Of a DNA stretch of 64,000 nt, positions 1 through 11,458 are shown piece by piece. Source of the DNA: Zygaena filipendulae (taxonomy: Eukaryota; Arthropoda; Insecta; Lepidoptera; Zygaenidae); NCBI GenBank assembly GCA_907165275.2, contig CAJRBF020000009.1, positions 355,672 through 419,671 of the forward strand, in the 5' to 3' direction. The translations under genes were made by a program, and so were the position numbers. The notes below the pieces were generated by a model. It ran no database searches. It saw only the letters and a program-made list of their open reading frames with translations, and was not told where the DNA came from. Position 1 is the first letter of the stretch. Every line of letters begins with the position of its first letter.

Positions 1-531
1 TTTAAGTGTTTCGAATAACTAATTGCGTGGAGTTTTTGAGTGTTTCGAAAGCTAGGATTGTACGAGTGTTTTTGAGTGATGTTGAGTGAGATATTATGTC
101 AGGATGAACGAGCGTTCGTATTAGTTTTATATCTCGGATTTCTTCCTGTGATTTTAGCGCCCGAGGACGTGCGCATGTCAGTATGGCCGCGTCGGCGAGA
201 GGGTAGTTTCGTTATCAATAACGTTTTTAATACAGTTGCTCAAAAAGTGGCGTATTGCAGGGACGTTTAGCGTTCGGGATGTGGGCTATTACATACTCGA
301 GCTTTTTGTTTACCTTTCCCGAACTCGTGCGTTCTCTTTGCCAACTGTCAAATGGCGACACGACTTTGACACACTTTTTTGCATTGCGAAACGTACGTTT
401 CGCATTACTAATACGACTAGCGCCATCTCTTGATCACAGTTGGAACTTAGTTGAGTTTGTTGTGTTTTTGATATTTTATTAAATTTCTTCATTTTTTTCG
501 CAACTTTATTAAAAATAGTTGTTCAGTACAC

Positions 532-641
532 GTGCGGAACCGTCATTGCAACTAGTTCCGACTGTCAACCCTCACCTTCGGCTGCGCCTCGGCTCGGGTA
601 GACATATGTCGGAACTCTTTGCAATGACAGGCTTTCCGCAC
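532..641. repeat. Imperfect foldback (inverted repeat)
   Basis: The left arm (532-562, starting GTGCGGAA and containing GTCATTGCAA and AGTTCCGAC) pairs with the right arm (608-641) after small indels. The spacer is GC-rich. No coding capacity or clear TSD was found, so this is probably a MITE-like remnant. Confidence 0.7.
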
Positions 642-740
642 TTATAATGAAATATACTATTCCCGCCGACTAATAGCGGTTGTAGTACGTTCGTTCCCCC
701 GCTCCACTCCATTGCCCGACTCGTCTTTGTTAGAACTTGA

Positions 741-775
741 TATAAAACGCGGGTATGCGTAAGCCACGATTCATT
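741..775 (+). promoter_or_regulatory. Candidate TATA + initiator core promoter
   Basis: TATAAAA at 741-747 is followed about 30 bp later by TCATT (771-775), close to the insect initiator consensus; a TCAGT follows at 793. A donor-like GTGAGC follows near 906. It could be a promoter inside the receptor intron or the relic of a retroelement LTR. There is no transcript evidence. Confidence 0.25.
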
Positions 776-1492
776 GTTACTTTGTGTTCGGTTCAGTGCA
801 GTTATAGTGTCGTATCAGTGTCGTATCAATCTAATAGTCATTACGTGTGCTGTGTCATCTAGTTGTTTCCAGAGGTTTGCTTAAGTCGGGAGCACGGGCA
901 GTGGAGGTGAGCGTTCATGCATTGTAAAGGGGCCCCATTAAACCTACACCTGGGTCGCAAGTCCCAGGCACTGCTCCGTGTTCCCTACAGATATCTGGTA
1001 TGCTGTATAATCTATAACTATGTTGGTGCAATTGCTTATTATAGTTCCATATTCCTATCTTTATTTCCTACATATATGTTTATGTGTTATGGTCTCTACA
1101 TAAAAAAAATCAAGATTGGTATTCCACTCGTTTTATAACCTTGATTTGTTTTAAATCCAAACATGTTAGTTTCAGTAGGTACTTACTACCCCGTAAACGG
1201 ATTGAAATACAATAGATTAAAAGAGACCATTTGGTATTAATTTTATTATGAACAAGTACCTAATACCTACTAATAATTTAGGTGCTGCGGTGAGAGATGC
1301 CCGTCCCCAACCTTTATATTGCAAACTATTTATTTATTTATTTGCAAACTTGCGAATTGCTCCAGCGAATCATCACCCGCTGTTGGTTCTATCGTGTTTT
1401 GCTTTGCGACTTTCGACTTTTTGCCTGGCGTTATAGGTTAGTAGTTACCACCGGCGTTTGTCTATGTGTTTTATTCGCGAGTTGTTCTCCAG

Positions 1493-1592
1493 GACCGGAG
1501 TGAACTACGCGTTGCAGTCGCTCAAGGATGAAGGCGAGTTGCAGAAGTTGGTGCGCAAGTGGTTCACTAAAACGGAGTGTGACGTCACTGAG
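1493..1592 (+). CDS. AMPA-type ionotropic glutamate receptor, exon ending the S2 ligand-binding lobe
   Basis: The exon is bounded by acceptor CAG (ends 1,492) and donor GTATAC (1,593). One base completes a codon begun in the previous exon, then 33 codons follow, including VNYALQSLKDEGELQKLVRK and a WF..TEC segment. In animal AMPA receptors the same place holds the last S2 helices before M4, with a conserved Trp and the Cys of the lobe disulfide. The family forms glutamate-gated cation channels in the postsynaptic membrane; insect relatives are the Drosophila Glu-RI type. The exon ends in phase 0, matching the M4 exon start at 2,342. Earlier exons are outside the window. Confidence 0.8.
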
Positions 1593-2341
1593 GTATACTT
1601 TTTCTGAGATTTACCGATTTGTTCCTGATTCGTCCCGCAGGGTTCGTCCCACATAAAAAAATATTTTTTCGACCCAGTTTTTATTCCTGTTTCTATAATT
1701 ATAATATGTAGGTATAGGGTGGGAAGAAACAACTTGCTACCAAAAACAGTCTAATATATTATATCAATAGATACATCTTTTGTATGAAACATCTCCAGGT
1801 ATAAAAATTTGGAATGTGACAATCATTTCATTCTTTAGACATTAAATAAACATAAACATGAACCCTCTGCGATCAATAGTAAAAAATGAATAGAGCAATT
1901 ACCTATGTGACCTTTGTGGGTATCATTTTTCCATTCCTATCGGAAACGAGACGGTTTTGCAATGACTTTACCGCTGTGACACCTACCTATATCATTTCTG
2001 GCATTCGACCATAAGCAACATTTAGCTGGTTGACGAGGGAAAGCCTTACCGAATACACGCGTATCACGTTTGACTTCATTATTTCAGTCTCTTTTCAGCA
2101 TCTATTTTGAACCCTGAGCAGGAAACTGGATTGCAAAAGAGCCATGTTTTAACTTGGGAAGATTCTAACTTTCTCATTGGCTTTTCGCCATTATTGTAGA
2201 AGCAGATGAACTAAGAAATATTGTCGTTGGCAAATTATAATTGCACACGGCATTATTAAAGAAGAAGAAGAAGAAGAACATTAAGGTGTCTAAACATCAA
2301 TTAATCATATAATTATAACGACAGGTTGGTGTCGGTTGCAG

Positions 2342-2596
2342 GGCGTCCAGGGTTCGGAGCTGACCTTGAGCCAGGTGGCTGGCCTCTTTTACGTGCTGCT
2401 GGGGGGCCTGGCGCTGGCGCTGGGCGTGGCGCTGCTGGAGTTCTGCCAGCATGGGCGCGCCGAGGCGGCCCGAGCCAACATCCCGCTGCGCGCCGCGCTA
2501 AGAGCCGAGGCCCGGCTGACTTCCCGAGCAGACCGCAAGCCGCCGCCGCACCGCGACCAGGACAGGCTCGGCTGGAACGGTGGAACTTACACCGGA
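2342..2596 (+). CDS. AMPA-type ionotropic glutamate receptor, M4 transmembrane exon
   Basis: Acceptor AG lies at 2,340-2,341 and donor GTAAGT starts at 2,597, enclosing 85 codons in phase 0. [20 protein letters not shown] followed by LGVALLEFC and RAEA matches the AMPA-receptor M4 pattern (vertebrate form: SNVAGVFYILVGGL...ALIEFC..RAEA). The following 45 or so residues are basic and cytoplasmic. The exon is GC-rich compared with the surrounding introns. The AMPA assignment rests on the M4 signature plus the adjoining exon; kainate and NMDA receptors have different M4 motifs. Confidence 0.85.
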
Positions 2597-2893
2597 GTAA
2601 GTGATCGCCTTTTAAATAATAATGATGATAATAATAAAAATCCATAAATACTCAGAACTCAAAGAAGAATAACTAAGAATATGGAACCTAGAAAAGGTAT
2701 TTATTTTGGCGAACGTGCTTTCCAGTACAGGCGCGATCCCGAAACACCTAAATCAGATTAACCGGTTCTACAAATCGGTATCTCTCTGTTAGTAGATATT
2801 ATACACCCGTGAAACACATTTGAACCGTATGGCGCCCTCGCACTCGGGCGGCGTTTGATTCCCCCGATGGCCCATCTGCATCTGTCCCGCCAG

Positions 2894-2962
2894 TACTACA
2901 CGCCGGCGACGCAGATCGGGCAGGAGGAGACGGCGCTGCACGCCAACTTCACCCAGGTGTGA
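2894..2962 (+). CDS. AMPA-type glutamate receptor, last exon with PDZ-ligand-like C-terminus
   Basis: After acceptor CAG (2,891-2,893) the frame continues in phase 0 for 22 codons (starting YYTPATQIGQEE) and stops at TGA 2,960-2,962. The last residues are N-F-T-Q-V. T-x-V at the end is a class I PDZ-binding pattern; known AMPA receptors use PDZ ligands at this place for synaptic anchoring. That this tail binds a PDZ protein is inference. The intron is 297 bp. Confidence 0.7.
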   Translation, partial: YYTPATQIGQEETALHANFTQV

Positions 2963-3552
2963 TCGTCGGCGCGGGACGCCCGCCCGTCCCGCCCGGCCCG
3001 CGCCGCGCCCGCCGCCGCCGCCGCCGCCGCCGTCGACCTGTACCAGCTGTGAGCTGGCGCGTCGCACACGGCGCGAGTGGGTCATACCGGACGCGTGAGG
3101 GTACCCAACTTATTCTTATACGGATACACTCCAATTCCTCCTTTTGTTTTACTCATTCTAAGTAGGTACTCTGTTTCCTTCTGAACGAGTAGGCGGCTGC
3201 CCGACTACGTCCTTTAATATATAACTTTGATGCAAAACGAGTGGTGACGAGCGAAGGAGCTCTTTCATGTCCCCGTTTTTAGTCTTTAAATATCTTAACT
3301 CATCATCCAGCGGATTGACAGCAGGGTCTAATAGTTACGTGCTTAGGGAATAAGGCGCTGTGAGGTAGACTAAGTCGCCATTAGCATAATGTTATCATAA
3401 TCCAGTATTATTATTTTAATATAATTTAGTTAGGAAAGCACCTCGTGGTGGAATTATCAAAATCTGAGTTTTCCAAACTGAAACCGCTGTAAATAGAGCT
3501 ATCGCCGTTTAAATAATAACTAGGTATAATTAAAATAATGAAGTAAAACATA
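2963..3552. other. Receptor 3' UTR/downstream region, no further gene seen
   Basis: Follows the receptor stop codon. It contains a GCC-rich simple stretch around 3,000-3,032, probably UTR. No other coding or RNA gene was recognised before the gypsy insertion. Confidence 0.5.
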
Positions 3553-3556
3553 AATG

Positions 3557-4418
3557 TGTGATGCGGCGGGCCGGGGGTCGAACCTGGCCCGCGGGCAGTC
3601 AACAAGTTTCCTGGAGATGGGGTTCCCTGACGGTCCCTATACAAAATGAAACGAACGGTTGCGGAGTAACAGGAGTACACATACACATTTATTCGTATAA
3701 TCCACAGCCCTAGCTACACTTCTAGGTTTACATACCACACTTATGAACTAAGGGCCCCGGACGGCGGGCGGTAACACTGTTCTTTACACTACCTACTTCA
3801 CAACACTTATGAACTACGGGCCCGGGCGGCGGGCGTCACGCGGGTCGCGGCGGGTCCGGCGCGGTTCCTACGGGCACGGTGCGCGGGCGCGGCGGCGCGC
3901 CGGGCGGATCGGCGGTCGGCGGTCACGGTGGTAGTCGGGCGGGACCGGCGGTCGGTGGTGGCCGGGGAGGGCCGCTGGCCGGCGGTCGCGGCGGTGGCCG
4001 GGACAGGAAGAGGCAGGTATGCAGGAGTTCGCGCCACCGATGGCTGCCGCTGGCTGTAGGGCCCCAACGTGCTGCGCTGATGCGCAACTCATAAGCCAGC
4101 AACGTAGCGACGGCGATCGGTGTGCGAGGGACGGGTTTGGATGGCGGACGTGCGGATACGGAGGCGGAGGGTTACCGCGCCGCTAGGTTCACGCGCCGCG
4201 GCACTGGCGGGTGGAACGAGTGGACGTGACACGGGCGTGTGCACGGTGCGAGAACCTGTCGGCGAGTAACGGGCCGGCGGCGCGCGGCGTCGCTATTTAT
4301 AGCCCCGGAGCGGTGTGCGCTTCGCCGCGTCGCGATATGCGGCCGGTGTCGCTGTGTGCGTCGGCGGTGCGGGGGGGTTGAGGCGTGCACGCGGTGCGCG
4401 CGTGTCCGCTTCCTTACA
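3557..4418 (-). repeat. 3' LTR of gypsy A
   Basis: 862 bp, beginning (on the minus strand) TGTAAGGAAGCGGACACG and ending CGCATCACA. It carries a TATA-like CTATAAATAG on the minus strand near 4,291-4,302. The end near 3,557-3,640 is very similar to the end of the gypsy B LTR, while the middle has diverged and is shorter. Confidence 0.88.
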
Positions 4419-5038
4419 CTCCCCCCCTCCGGAAGAAGATTTTTACCAGGGTAAAAATCACCGTCCTACGGAAAAAATTTAAAAGAAATACAAAAAAAAA
4501 CAAAAAAAAAAAAAATCAAACTTGAGAGTCGTAAACCTCGGACCCGCGTGACCTTCTGAGTTTCTTTACTCGTATCGGAATCTAAATCCATTGCAGATAC
4601 GGTGAAAATGTATCCTATTCTACCTTAAGCTAAGGTTACTGCTACCTATTGAAAAATTATGTCCTGACTACCTAATATTATTTCTTGCTGGTTGATACCA
4701 AATATGTTACTGCTATACATCTTATCCTATATACCTGCTTTATTTAGTTATTTCTTACTACCTAACTGTTTAATGTACTATCGGCAGGAAATCCGAATGG
4801 GATACAGTACTACTTGGTTAAATTGTACATGTTTTTACTTTATCTCTTTACCACCACTAGAAAAAACAAGAACACAAAAAAAAAAATATAAAACCGGTTC
4901 TTCTGCCGTTGATAAACGAAAGTAAACAAAAAAAACAATAGGGGTGCCCTGCCCCGAAAAGAAAAGAAACGTACTTACTAATGCGAACATAATACGGTAT
5001 TCGTACCCTTGGTGAACCAGGAAAAACAAAATATATAT
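4419..5038 (-). other. Gypsy A 3' untranslated region with polypurine tract
   Basis: Directly next to the LTR is CTCCCCCCCTCCGG, the reverse complement of a polypurine tract used to prime plus-strand DNA in LTR elements. The rest is AT-rich non-coding sequence similar to 28.0-28.7 kb of gypsy B. It is cut at 5,038 by the BEL insertion and resumes at 12,022. Confidence 0.7.
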
Positions 5039-5601
5039 TGGTGGCGCCCGTTTGGCAATTACATTTTTTCGATTAAATTTTCTTTCCGCGAACCGTGTCA
5101 TCGCTGTGCACACAAAGAGGCAAAGATGCATGGCGACGGCCGCTCCGAAAAAAAAAAAAAAACAACTGAAGATTGTCTTTGACGTAATGAAGTATCATGT
5201 TCGAGAAGTTTTCCCGCGCCCGCGCCGCATGCTTAATCTAATATAAAACTAATTCGCATTATTGTCTGCAATTAACTTTTCGCCAATTAATAATTACCTA
5301 CGCAAGATATTCACGTGTATCAGCGTGATATCGCCACTCGCCGCTTCAAAATATAGTGGAGTTCACAAATATATGCTGTCCACCTCCAGCGCCCAGAACT
5401 GATGAAGATCGGAGTTGTCGCCGGCGAATTAAGAAGGTCAGTGCACAGCGCCTATTTATCACGGTTCTTGTGAATTTTAAATCCAAAATTACCAATTTCT
5501 TATACAAATACAGTCCACTGCCCTTACACAAGGACGGTTGACGTAAATTCGTCACCATATCCTCCCGGAACTATTCCCGAGGGAGATCCGCGGCTCCACC
5601 A
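5039..5601 (+). repeat. 5' LTR of BEL-1
   Basis: 563 bp with TGGTGG/CCACCA inverted ends, followed after eight bases by a primer-binding-site-like sequence. Near-identical to 11,459-12,021. Confidence 0.92.
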
Positions 5602-5609
5602 TATTTATT

Positions 5610-5635
5610 TGGTCCGTTTCGAGGCCGGATTTGAA
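5610..5635 (+). other. Primer binding site of BEL-1 (tRNA-Tyr-like)
   Basis: TGGTCC..TTCGAG.CCGGATTTGAA matches the complement of the 3' end of an animal tRNA-Tyr with three extra bases. The position just after the 5' LTR fits. The tRNA assignment is from memory of tRNA-Tyr structure. Confidence 0.5.
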
Positions 5636-5864
5636 GTATTTATTAAGTTAATTAAGCCACCCGCCCTTATTAGATTGATAGGAAACCCTTGTTTCAATTT
5701 TTAAAAAATTGATGTAGGTAGGTATATTCCTACATTTCTATAAGAGAAATTTAACATTGTATAGTTTAAAAGTTTAAAATTTGTAACTTATATTGTTAAT
5801 TATCACTGCGGTATAGGTATAAATTGGTGTATAACTTAACCAGTAATATAAAACTTACATTATC

Positions 5865-8282
5865 ATGGCAGAAAAACGTGATGTGAGTGATTCTTCATTG
5901 GTCCTATTGGAAGCTAAGCGAAATGTATTGTTTCAAAGATTACAACAGTTGTATGACTCCTCTAAGGAGGCATCTAGTGATGAGAGTGCAAAAGAGAGTT
6001 TTCTTGGCTCGGTCATGTGTTTGGAACAGCTGCGATCTGATTTTACACATAGTTTGGATAAGTATAATGAACGTCTGTTAGCAGTCACTCCCAAGGCTGC
6101 TCCAAATTATAGTCCTTTGATCTCCTTTGATGATCTCTATGGCCGTGTTATGTATGCTAGATCTCAACTTTCACAAAATAAAAATAATTCTGATTCTACT
6201 CATAATAAGAATCGACCACGTCTACCTCCAATAGAACTGCTTTCTTTTAGTGGTGATATTCGCTCTTGGCCTTTGTTCTATGCCAACTTTAAGTCAACTG
6301 TACATGACAATCCATCGCTCTCAGATTCAGAGAAGTTACACTACCTCTTAGGCAAACTAACGGGTAGGGCCTTGAACGCTTGCGCAGGCATAACACCATG
6401 TGCAGAGAATTATCATCTACTGATGCAGGCTCTTGTCGACAAATATGAGGATAAACGAATGCTGGCAACTACATACATTAATCAAATATTAGATTTTAAG
6501 TCTCTTAACTCAGCCTCACATAGTAACTTTGACACATTTTTGGATCAGTTTGTATCGGCTGTAAAGGCATTAAAACTGTTAAATTTAAAAGATTTAACTG
6601 ATTATATATTTACACACATTGCTCTGAAGAAATTAGATCCTAATACAGTTCGTCTATTTGAAATGAATAATGATTGCAGCTCTGAGGTACCTAAGTTTGA
6701 GAGTCTTGTAGAATTTATTAAAAGTCACTCTAAACTACTGCAGCGAACACCTATAACTTCCAGTATGCCAAAGAAACCAGTAGAAGTCACTAGAACCACC
6801 CAAAGTAATCGATCAGCACCCAAATACCAATCACTAGTAGCTACATCTCCTACCAATATTCAAGACAATAGTATTATCACAAAGGAGAATGGACACAAAT
6901 GCTTGTGTGACAACTTTTTACACTATCATTTATTTAAGTGTCCTGCATTTGAAACCATGTCACCTGCTGACCGATTTAAATGTGTGAGGGAGCGAAATGG
7001 GTGTGTAAATTGTCTCAGCATCAAACACAGAGTGTCATACTGCCATTCACCTTCTAACTGCCGCATGTGTCGGTTAAGACACCACACCTTACTTCACTTT
7101 ACCGCATCGGACACAGATCGAGGTGTAGGTATGGGCGATACGCTCGTCGCCACGCCGTCGTCGGTCTCTCTACCGCAGCCGCGGCCTGCCTCGCAGTCTG
7201 CCTCGCAGCCTGCCTCGCAGTCTGCCTCGCAGCCGCCGAACGTCGCGTTGTGCTCCACGTCAGGGGCAGATTCACAATATTGTCCAAGTCGTACTATAAG
7301 TAGGAAAGAATCGCGTTCGGTATCTGCGACAGTTTTACTCGCTACCGCCCAGATAATGGTATACGATAATGAAGGGAACGGGCATCTCATGCGCTGTCTA
7401 TTAGATAGCGGTTCGCAAAGTAACTTTATAACCGTCGATTGTTGCAAACGGTTGAATATACGCCCTCGCCGAGGAAACCACGCCATAGTAAAGGGTATTG
7501 GTGGTTCCGAAAAAATTATACGGGGTTCCGTTTCTCTTTCCTTTTCGTCCCGCTTTAAATCAAATATTAAATTCGACATCTCATCTTTAGTTGTCGACCA
7601 TATAACCGATAGCTTACCTACCGCCCTGGCCGATACTTCGGCACTTGTGTATTTTAAAAATCTACCGCTCGCTGATGAATTATACGCTACTCCTAATCCG
7701 ATAGATATATTGATAGGCGCATCGCTGTTTCCGCATTTATTATTACCTGACGTTGTTCGAAGCGGTGCGTCCGGTCCGCACGCAATAGAAACCGTACTCG
7801 GTTACATGGTAATGGGTACGGTTCCTGCGCTGCAAGTAAGCAACGCTACTGTCGCCGCCTGCTGTCTGGCACCAGAGCAGCAGGTAGATAAGTTATTACA
7901 AAAATTTTGGGAGCTTGAAGAGCTCACCGCCTCGCCCATTCGAAGTCACGCGGACGACGAATGTGAAGAATTCTACAAGGTCACCACAACTCGTGACCCC
8001 GCAAGTGGTAGGTACGAAGTAGCTTTACCTTTTCAAGAGGATCCTTTCTTGCTAGGCGACTCTTTAGATGTCGCGCGAAAACGCTTTTATTGCCTCGAAC
8101 GAAAATTAGAAGCTTCTCCAAAGTTAAGATTAGCCTACGACGAAATTATAAAGGAGTATATTAAAAATGATTATATATCTTTGTCGCCGCCGGATAGCCC
8201 GGCTAATTCTTCGCTTCCCGCATATATCATCCCGCATCACGGAGTGATCCGAGAAGACAAGGCCACGACAAGTTCCGAATAG
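5865..8282 (+). CDS. BEL-1 Gag-protease and start of reverse transcriptase (frame ends early)
   Basis: 805 codons from ATG 5,865. Residues from about 120 (LPPIELLSFSGDIRSW...) match the DUF1759-type Gag core of BEL elements. Cys/His-rich knuckles lie at about 344-410. A Q/A/S repeat encoded by tandem GCCTCGCAG-like units is at about 440-455. The aspartic protease active site LLDSGSQSNF is at about 511, and the RT begins near 700. The frame runs off at TAG 8,280-8,282 because one base appears missing near 8,266; RT-like sequence continues in another frame. The normal BEL product is one long polyprotein, so this is a truncated version. Confidence 0.85.
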   Translation: MAEKRDVSDSSLVLLEAKRNVLFQRLQQLYDSSKEASSDESAKESFLGSVMCLEQLRSDFTHSLDKYNERLLAVTPKAAPNYSPLISFDDLYGRVMYARSQLSQNKNNSDSTHNKNRPRLPPIELLSFSGDIRSWPLFYANFKSTVHDNPSLSDSEKLHYLLGKLTGRALNACAGITPCAENYHLLMQALVDKYEDKRMLATTYINQILDFKSLNSASHSNFDTFLDQFVSAVKALKLLNLKDLTDYIFTHIALKKLDPNTVRLFEMNNDCSSEVPKFESLVEFIKSHSKLLQRTPITSSMPKKPVEVTRTTQSNRSAPKYQSLVATSPTNIQDNSIITKENGHKCLCDNFLHYHLFKCPAFETMSPADRFKCVRERNGCVNCLSIKHRVSYCHSPSNCRMCRLRHHTLLHFTASDTDRGVGMGDTLVATPSSVSLPQPRPASQSASQPASQSASQPPNVALCSTSGADSQYCPSRTISRKESRSVSATVLLATAQIMVYDNEGNGHLMRCLLDSGSQSNFITVDCCKRLNIRPRRGNHAIVKGIGGSEKIIRGSVSLSFSSRFKSNIKFDISSLVVDHITDSLPTALADTSALVYFKNLPLADELYATPNPIDILIGASLFPHLLLPDVVRSGASGPHAIETVLGYMVMGTVPALQVSNATVAACCLAPEQQVDKLLQKFWELEELTASPIRSHADDECEEFYKVTTTRDPASGRYEVALPFQEDPFLLGDSLDVARKRFYCLERKLEASPKLRLAYDEIIKEYIKNDYISLSPPDSPANSSLPAYIIPHHGVIREDKATTSSE

Positions 8283-9442
8283 TTCTCGATGCGAGCTGCA
8301 AGACTACTTCGAAGTTGTCTTTGAATGACATGTTACATGGTGGGCCGAACCTTCAAGGTGACCTCTTTCAAATTATACTGAATTTCAGACTCTTTGCTTT
8401 CGCCCTTTCGGCGGATTGCAAACAAATGTTTCATCAAATCGCCGTGCGTGAATGCGACCGCCGCTATCAACGAATTATTTACAGATTTAATCCGCAAGAT
8501 CCACTAACTATATATCAATTTAACCGAGTTTGCTTCGGCTTAAAGTCGAGCCCCTATCACGCATTACGCACTGTCAGGCAGTTAGTTGAAGACGATGGTT
8601 CCCGGTATCCGCTCGCGCGCGAGGTCATATCCTCATCGCTCTATATGGACGATGTGGTTTTGTCAACAATGCGCGAGACAGACGGTATTCAAATCGCTAA
8701 AGAACTCATAAATCTACTCAAGGGTGCCCAATGGGACCTAGTCAAATGGACAAGTAATTCCAGGGTCATATTAGATAGCATTCCCGCCTCTCATAAATTA
8801 GATACCGAAGTGGAGTTCGATAAGACAGTGCACCAGAAAATATTAGGTTTGCATTGGTCGAAAGACACAGATTCGTTCTACTTTAAAATTGTACCGCCCA
8901 GTGGCGACTGTACTAAACGCATCATATTATCCACTGTGGCACGTCTTTGGGACGTAATGGGGTTTGTAGCACCGACAATAATATACGCGAAGCTGCTTAT
9001 TAAACAGCTCTGGATATTAAAAATAGGCTGGGATGACACTCCACCAGCGCAGACAGTAAAATCCTGGAAGCAATTTTGCGAGGAATTACCTTCATTAAAT
9101 GGTTTCCAAATCCCGCGTCATCTCGGGGTGTTTGAGGATTCGACAGTTACGCTGATCGGGTTCTCTGACGCCAGCGGGGTGGCATACGGGGGGGTAGTTT
9201 ATCTGCGCACCGAGTCTGCCTCCGGTGTCTCCATTAAATTAGTCTGTGCAAAGTCTAAGGTCGCTCCGGTGAAAACGCTTTCCGTAGCCCGGCTGGAGCT
9301 CTGTGCTGCTGTGTTGCTGTCCGGCCTACTACGTGTCGTCTTGGATAACTACAGTGCTAGGTGTAAGAACGTAAAGGTTTTCGCGTTTACGGATTCAGAG
9401 GTCGTTTTATACTGGATTAAAGGCTCCCCTCACCGTTGGTAG
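8283..9442 (+). pseudogene. BEL-1 reverse transcriptase and RNase H segment
   Basis: Continues the polyprotein after the frameshift. The RT palm motif SLYMDDVVLS is near 8,637-8,665 and the FGLKSSPYHA block near 8,535. The RNase H Asp motif GFSDASGVAYGG is near 9,157 and FTDSEVVLYW near 9,388. It ends at an in-frame TAG (9,440-9,442) after SPHRW, where related elements continue. There is no usable ATG near its start. It would be inactive without reading through both breaks. Confidence 0.85.
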
Positions 9443-10090
9443 ACCTTCGTAGCAAACCGCGTTGTAAAGCTAAATGAAAGCATTTCCGCACACCACTTCT
9501 TTCATGTGGCTGGCTCGCAGAACCCCGCCGACTGTCTATCCCGCGGGTTGACTCCGCAAAACCTTTTAACCCACCCACTTTGGCCTTGCGGGCCCCCGTG
9601 GCTTTCGCTTGACCAAACAGAGTGGCCGCTCCGCGATATTAGTGATAAAGATATTCCTGAGGATCTACCAGAAAGCAAAATTCTGGCACATCCTGTTCTA
9701 ACGCCCACTGAAGATTCAGTGTTGTATACACTCGCAACCCGCGTGTCTTCGTGGACAAAGTTGTTGCGCACAATTGTCTTTGTTCACCGATTTATTAAGA
9801 TATTTCCGCGTCGCCCCTCTCCCGCCATCACTATCGAAGACTTGGACTCCGCAGAGGCTAAATTGCTTCGAATTTTACAAACCAAGTATTTTGAAAGTGA
9901 CTATATAAAATTAAAGAAAGGCGAACGTTGCTCACCCCCTTTGAATAAACTCAGTCCCTTTTTAGAAAAGGACATTATACGTGTCGGGGGCCGTCTTAGC
10001 GCAGCAAATCTAGATTGGGCGCATAAACACCCTATTATATTACCGCGTAGCGATCGCATCGTTGAGCTAATTATACCAATAATTATATAA
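9443..10090 (+). pseudogene. BEL-1 RNase H end and integrase N-terminal part
   Basis: Same frame as the preceding segment, directly after the nonsense codon. It contains HFFHVAGSQNPADCLSRG, the conserved end of the retroelement RNase H region, then linker and the start of the integrase zinc-binding domain. It stops at TAA 10,088-10,090 within an AT-rich patch that looks locally altered; coding similarity resumes right after it in the same frame. Confidence 0.75.
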
Positions 10091-11203
10091 TATTACCATA
10101 AAAAGTATCTACATGCAGGGCCTGAGCTACTGCTGTCCCTCCTTAGACAGAAGTACTGGATCCTAGCTGGCCGACGAACAGTGCGCTACATCGTTCACAA
10201 ATGCAATACCTGTTTTAGATTAAAACCGCGACCCTCCTATCCATTGATGGCCAATCTCCCCGACATGCGTGTTAATCCCGCTATTAAAGCCTTTTCACAC
10301 ACGGGCTGCGACTACGCAGGCCCCATACTTTATACGCCCATAAGACGGCGAGGGACGCAGAGCCGCAAGGCATACTTGTGTATTTATACCTGTCTTACAA
10401 CCCGAGCCGTCCATATAGAAGTCGCGACCGACTTGAGTACAGTGAATTTTCTAGCAGCACTAAAACGCTTCCTGTCTCGTCGTGGTCCCGTTCAGATTAT
10501 GTATTCCGATAATGGCACAAACTTCACAGGAGCCAGCTCGTATCTACGCGAATTATATAAATTTTTAAATGAAGAGTACCGCACGCGATTGCAAGAGGAA
10601 TTGACTGAAAGTCGTATTCAGTGGAAATTCATCCCGCCCGCATCTCCCCATTTCGGTGGATGCTGGGAGAGCATGGTGAAAATAGTTAAGGCTCATTTTT
10701 TCAGAGTTGTAGGGCAACAATTGCTTTCATACGAAGAGCTTATTACAGTACTCGCACAGATCGAATGCCTGCTGAACTCGCGACCGCTCACAGTTTTAAG
10801 TTCAGACCCCGCGGAGCCAACCGCGTTAACACCAAGTCATTTCTTACACACCACCCCGTTGTGTTCGCTGCCCGCACCGCAAGTAGAGACTGAGAGGTTA
10901 GGTCTACTTCACAGACATTCACTGTTAGATAAGTTAGTTCAAGGTTTTTGGGAGCGATGGAGGGTCGAATATTTGCACGGTCTCCAAGAGCGTAGTAAAT
11001 GGAACCAACCTTCCGACCCAATCACAGTAGGAACCGTAGTGGTCATCATGACGGACAACGCACCCGCACTCGCGTGGCCTCTGGGAGTGATAGCTGAAGT
11101 TCGTCCGTCGAAGGACGGGATAGTGCGCGTCGCCGCTGTAAAAACGGCCAGAGGAATATTTCTTCGTCCGGTTGTCCGCTTATGTCCGCTGCCGAACCAA
11201 TAG
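10091..11203 (+). pseudogene. BEL-1 integrase
   Basis: Contains the zinc-binding pair KCNTC (near 10,199) and the three acidic catalytic positions of a DDE integrase: Asp in GCDYAGPI (near 10,306), Asp in MYSDNGTNF (near 10,499) and Glu in GGCWESMV (near 10,655). The C-terminal DUF5641-like region ends at TAG 11,201-11,203. The domain itself appears complete, but it is separated from upstream pol by the TAA at 10,088. Followed by 255 bp of T/A-rich 3' UTR. Confidence 0.85.
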
Positions 11204-11443
11204 AACCGAGTCACGAAATTCTCCACTCTCCTTTTAGTTTGTGTTTGTTATTGTATTGTATTGTTTTTTTTTTGTTTTTTTTTTTTTATTGGATTATTAC
11301 TCACAACGCGCAACGCTCATAATCTTCCTGAGCTCTTTCTGTAATTGATAGTATTAATTAGTATTTTGTACGCAACTTGTTTAACTGAAAAGAAAAAAAA
11401 AGTGTAATTTAATAAGATAGTTCTGTTCTAAAGGCAACCCTTT

Positions 11444-11458
11444 AAGGGCGGGGGGAAA
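11444..11458 (+). other. Polypurine tract of BEL-1
   Basis: AAGGGCGGGGGGAAA directly precedes the 3' LTR at 11,459, the expected site and composition for plus-strand priming. Confidence 0.75.

Larger units (their letters stand above)
1..1492. other. Non-coding; probable intron of the glutamate receptor gene
   Basis: No coding exon was recognised before the splice acceptor at 1,491-1,492. Because the first recognisable receptor exon begins mid-protein, this stretch is most simply an intron of that gene, with earlier exons outside the window. It holds a foldback repeat (532-641) and a TATA/initiator-like pair (741-775). Short open frames here lack recognisable domains. Confidence 0.55.

Noticed and set aside
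2313..2647. Frames on both strands overlapping the receptor M4 exon (110 and 92 codons)
   Set aside because: Only one frame matches the AMPA M4 pattern with correct splice sites; the others are GC-rich shadows.
7094..7579. 161-codon minus-strand frame opposite BEL-1 Gag-protease
   Set aside because: Shadow of the Q/A/S repeat and protease coding region, no support of its own.
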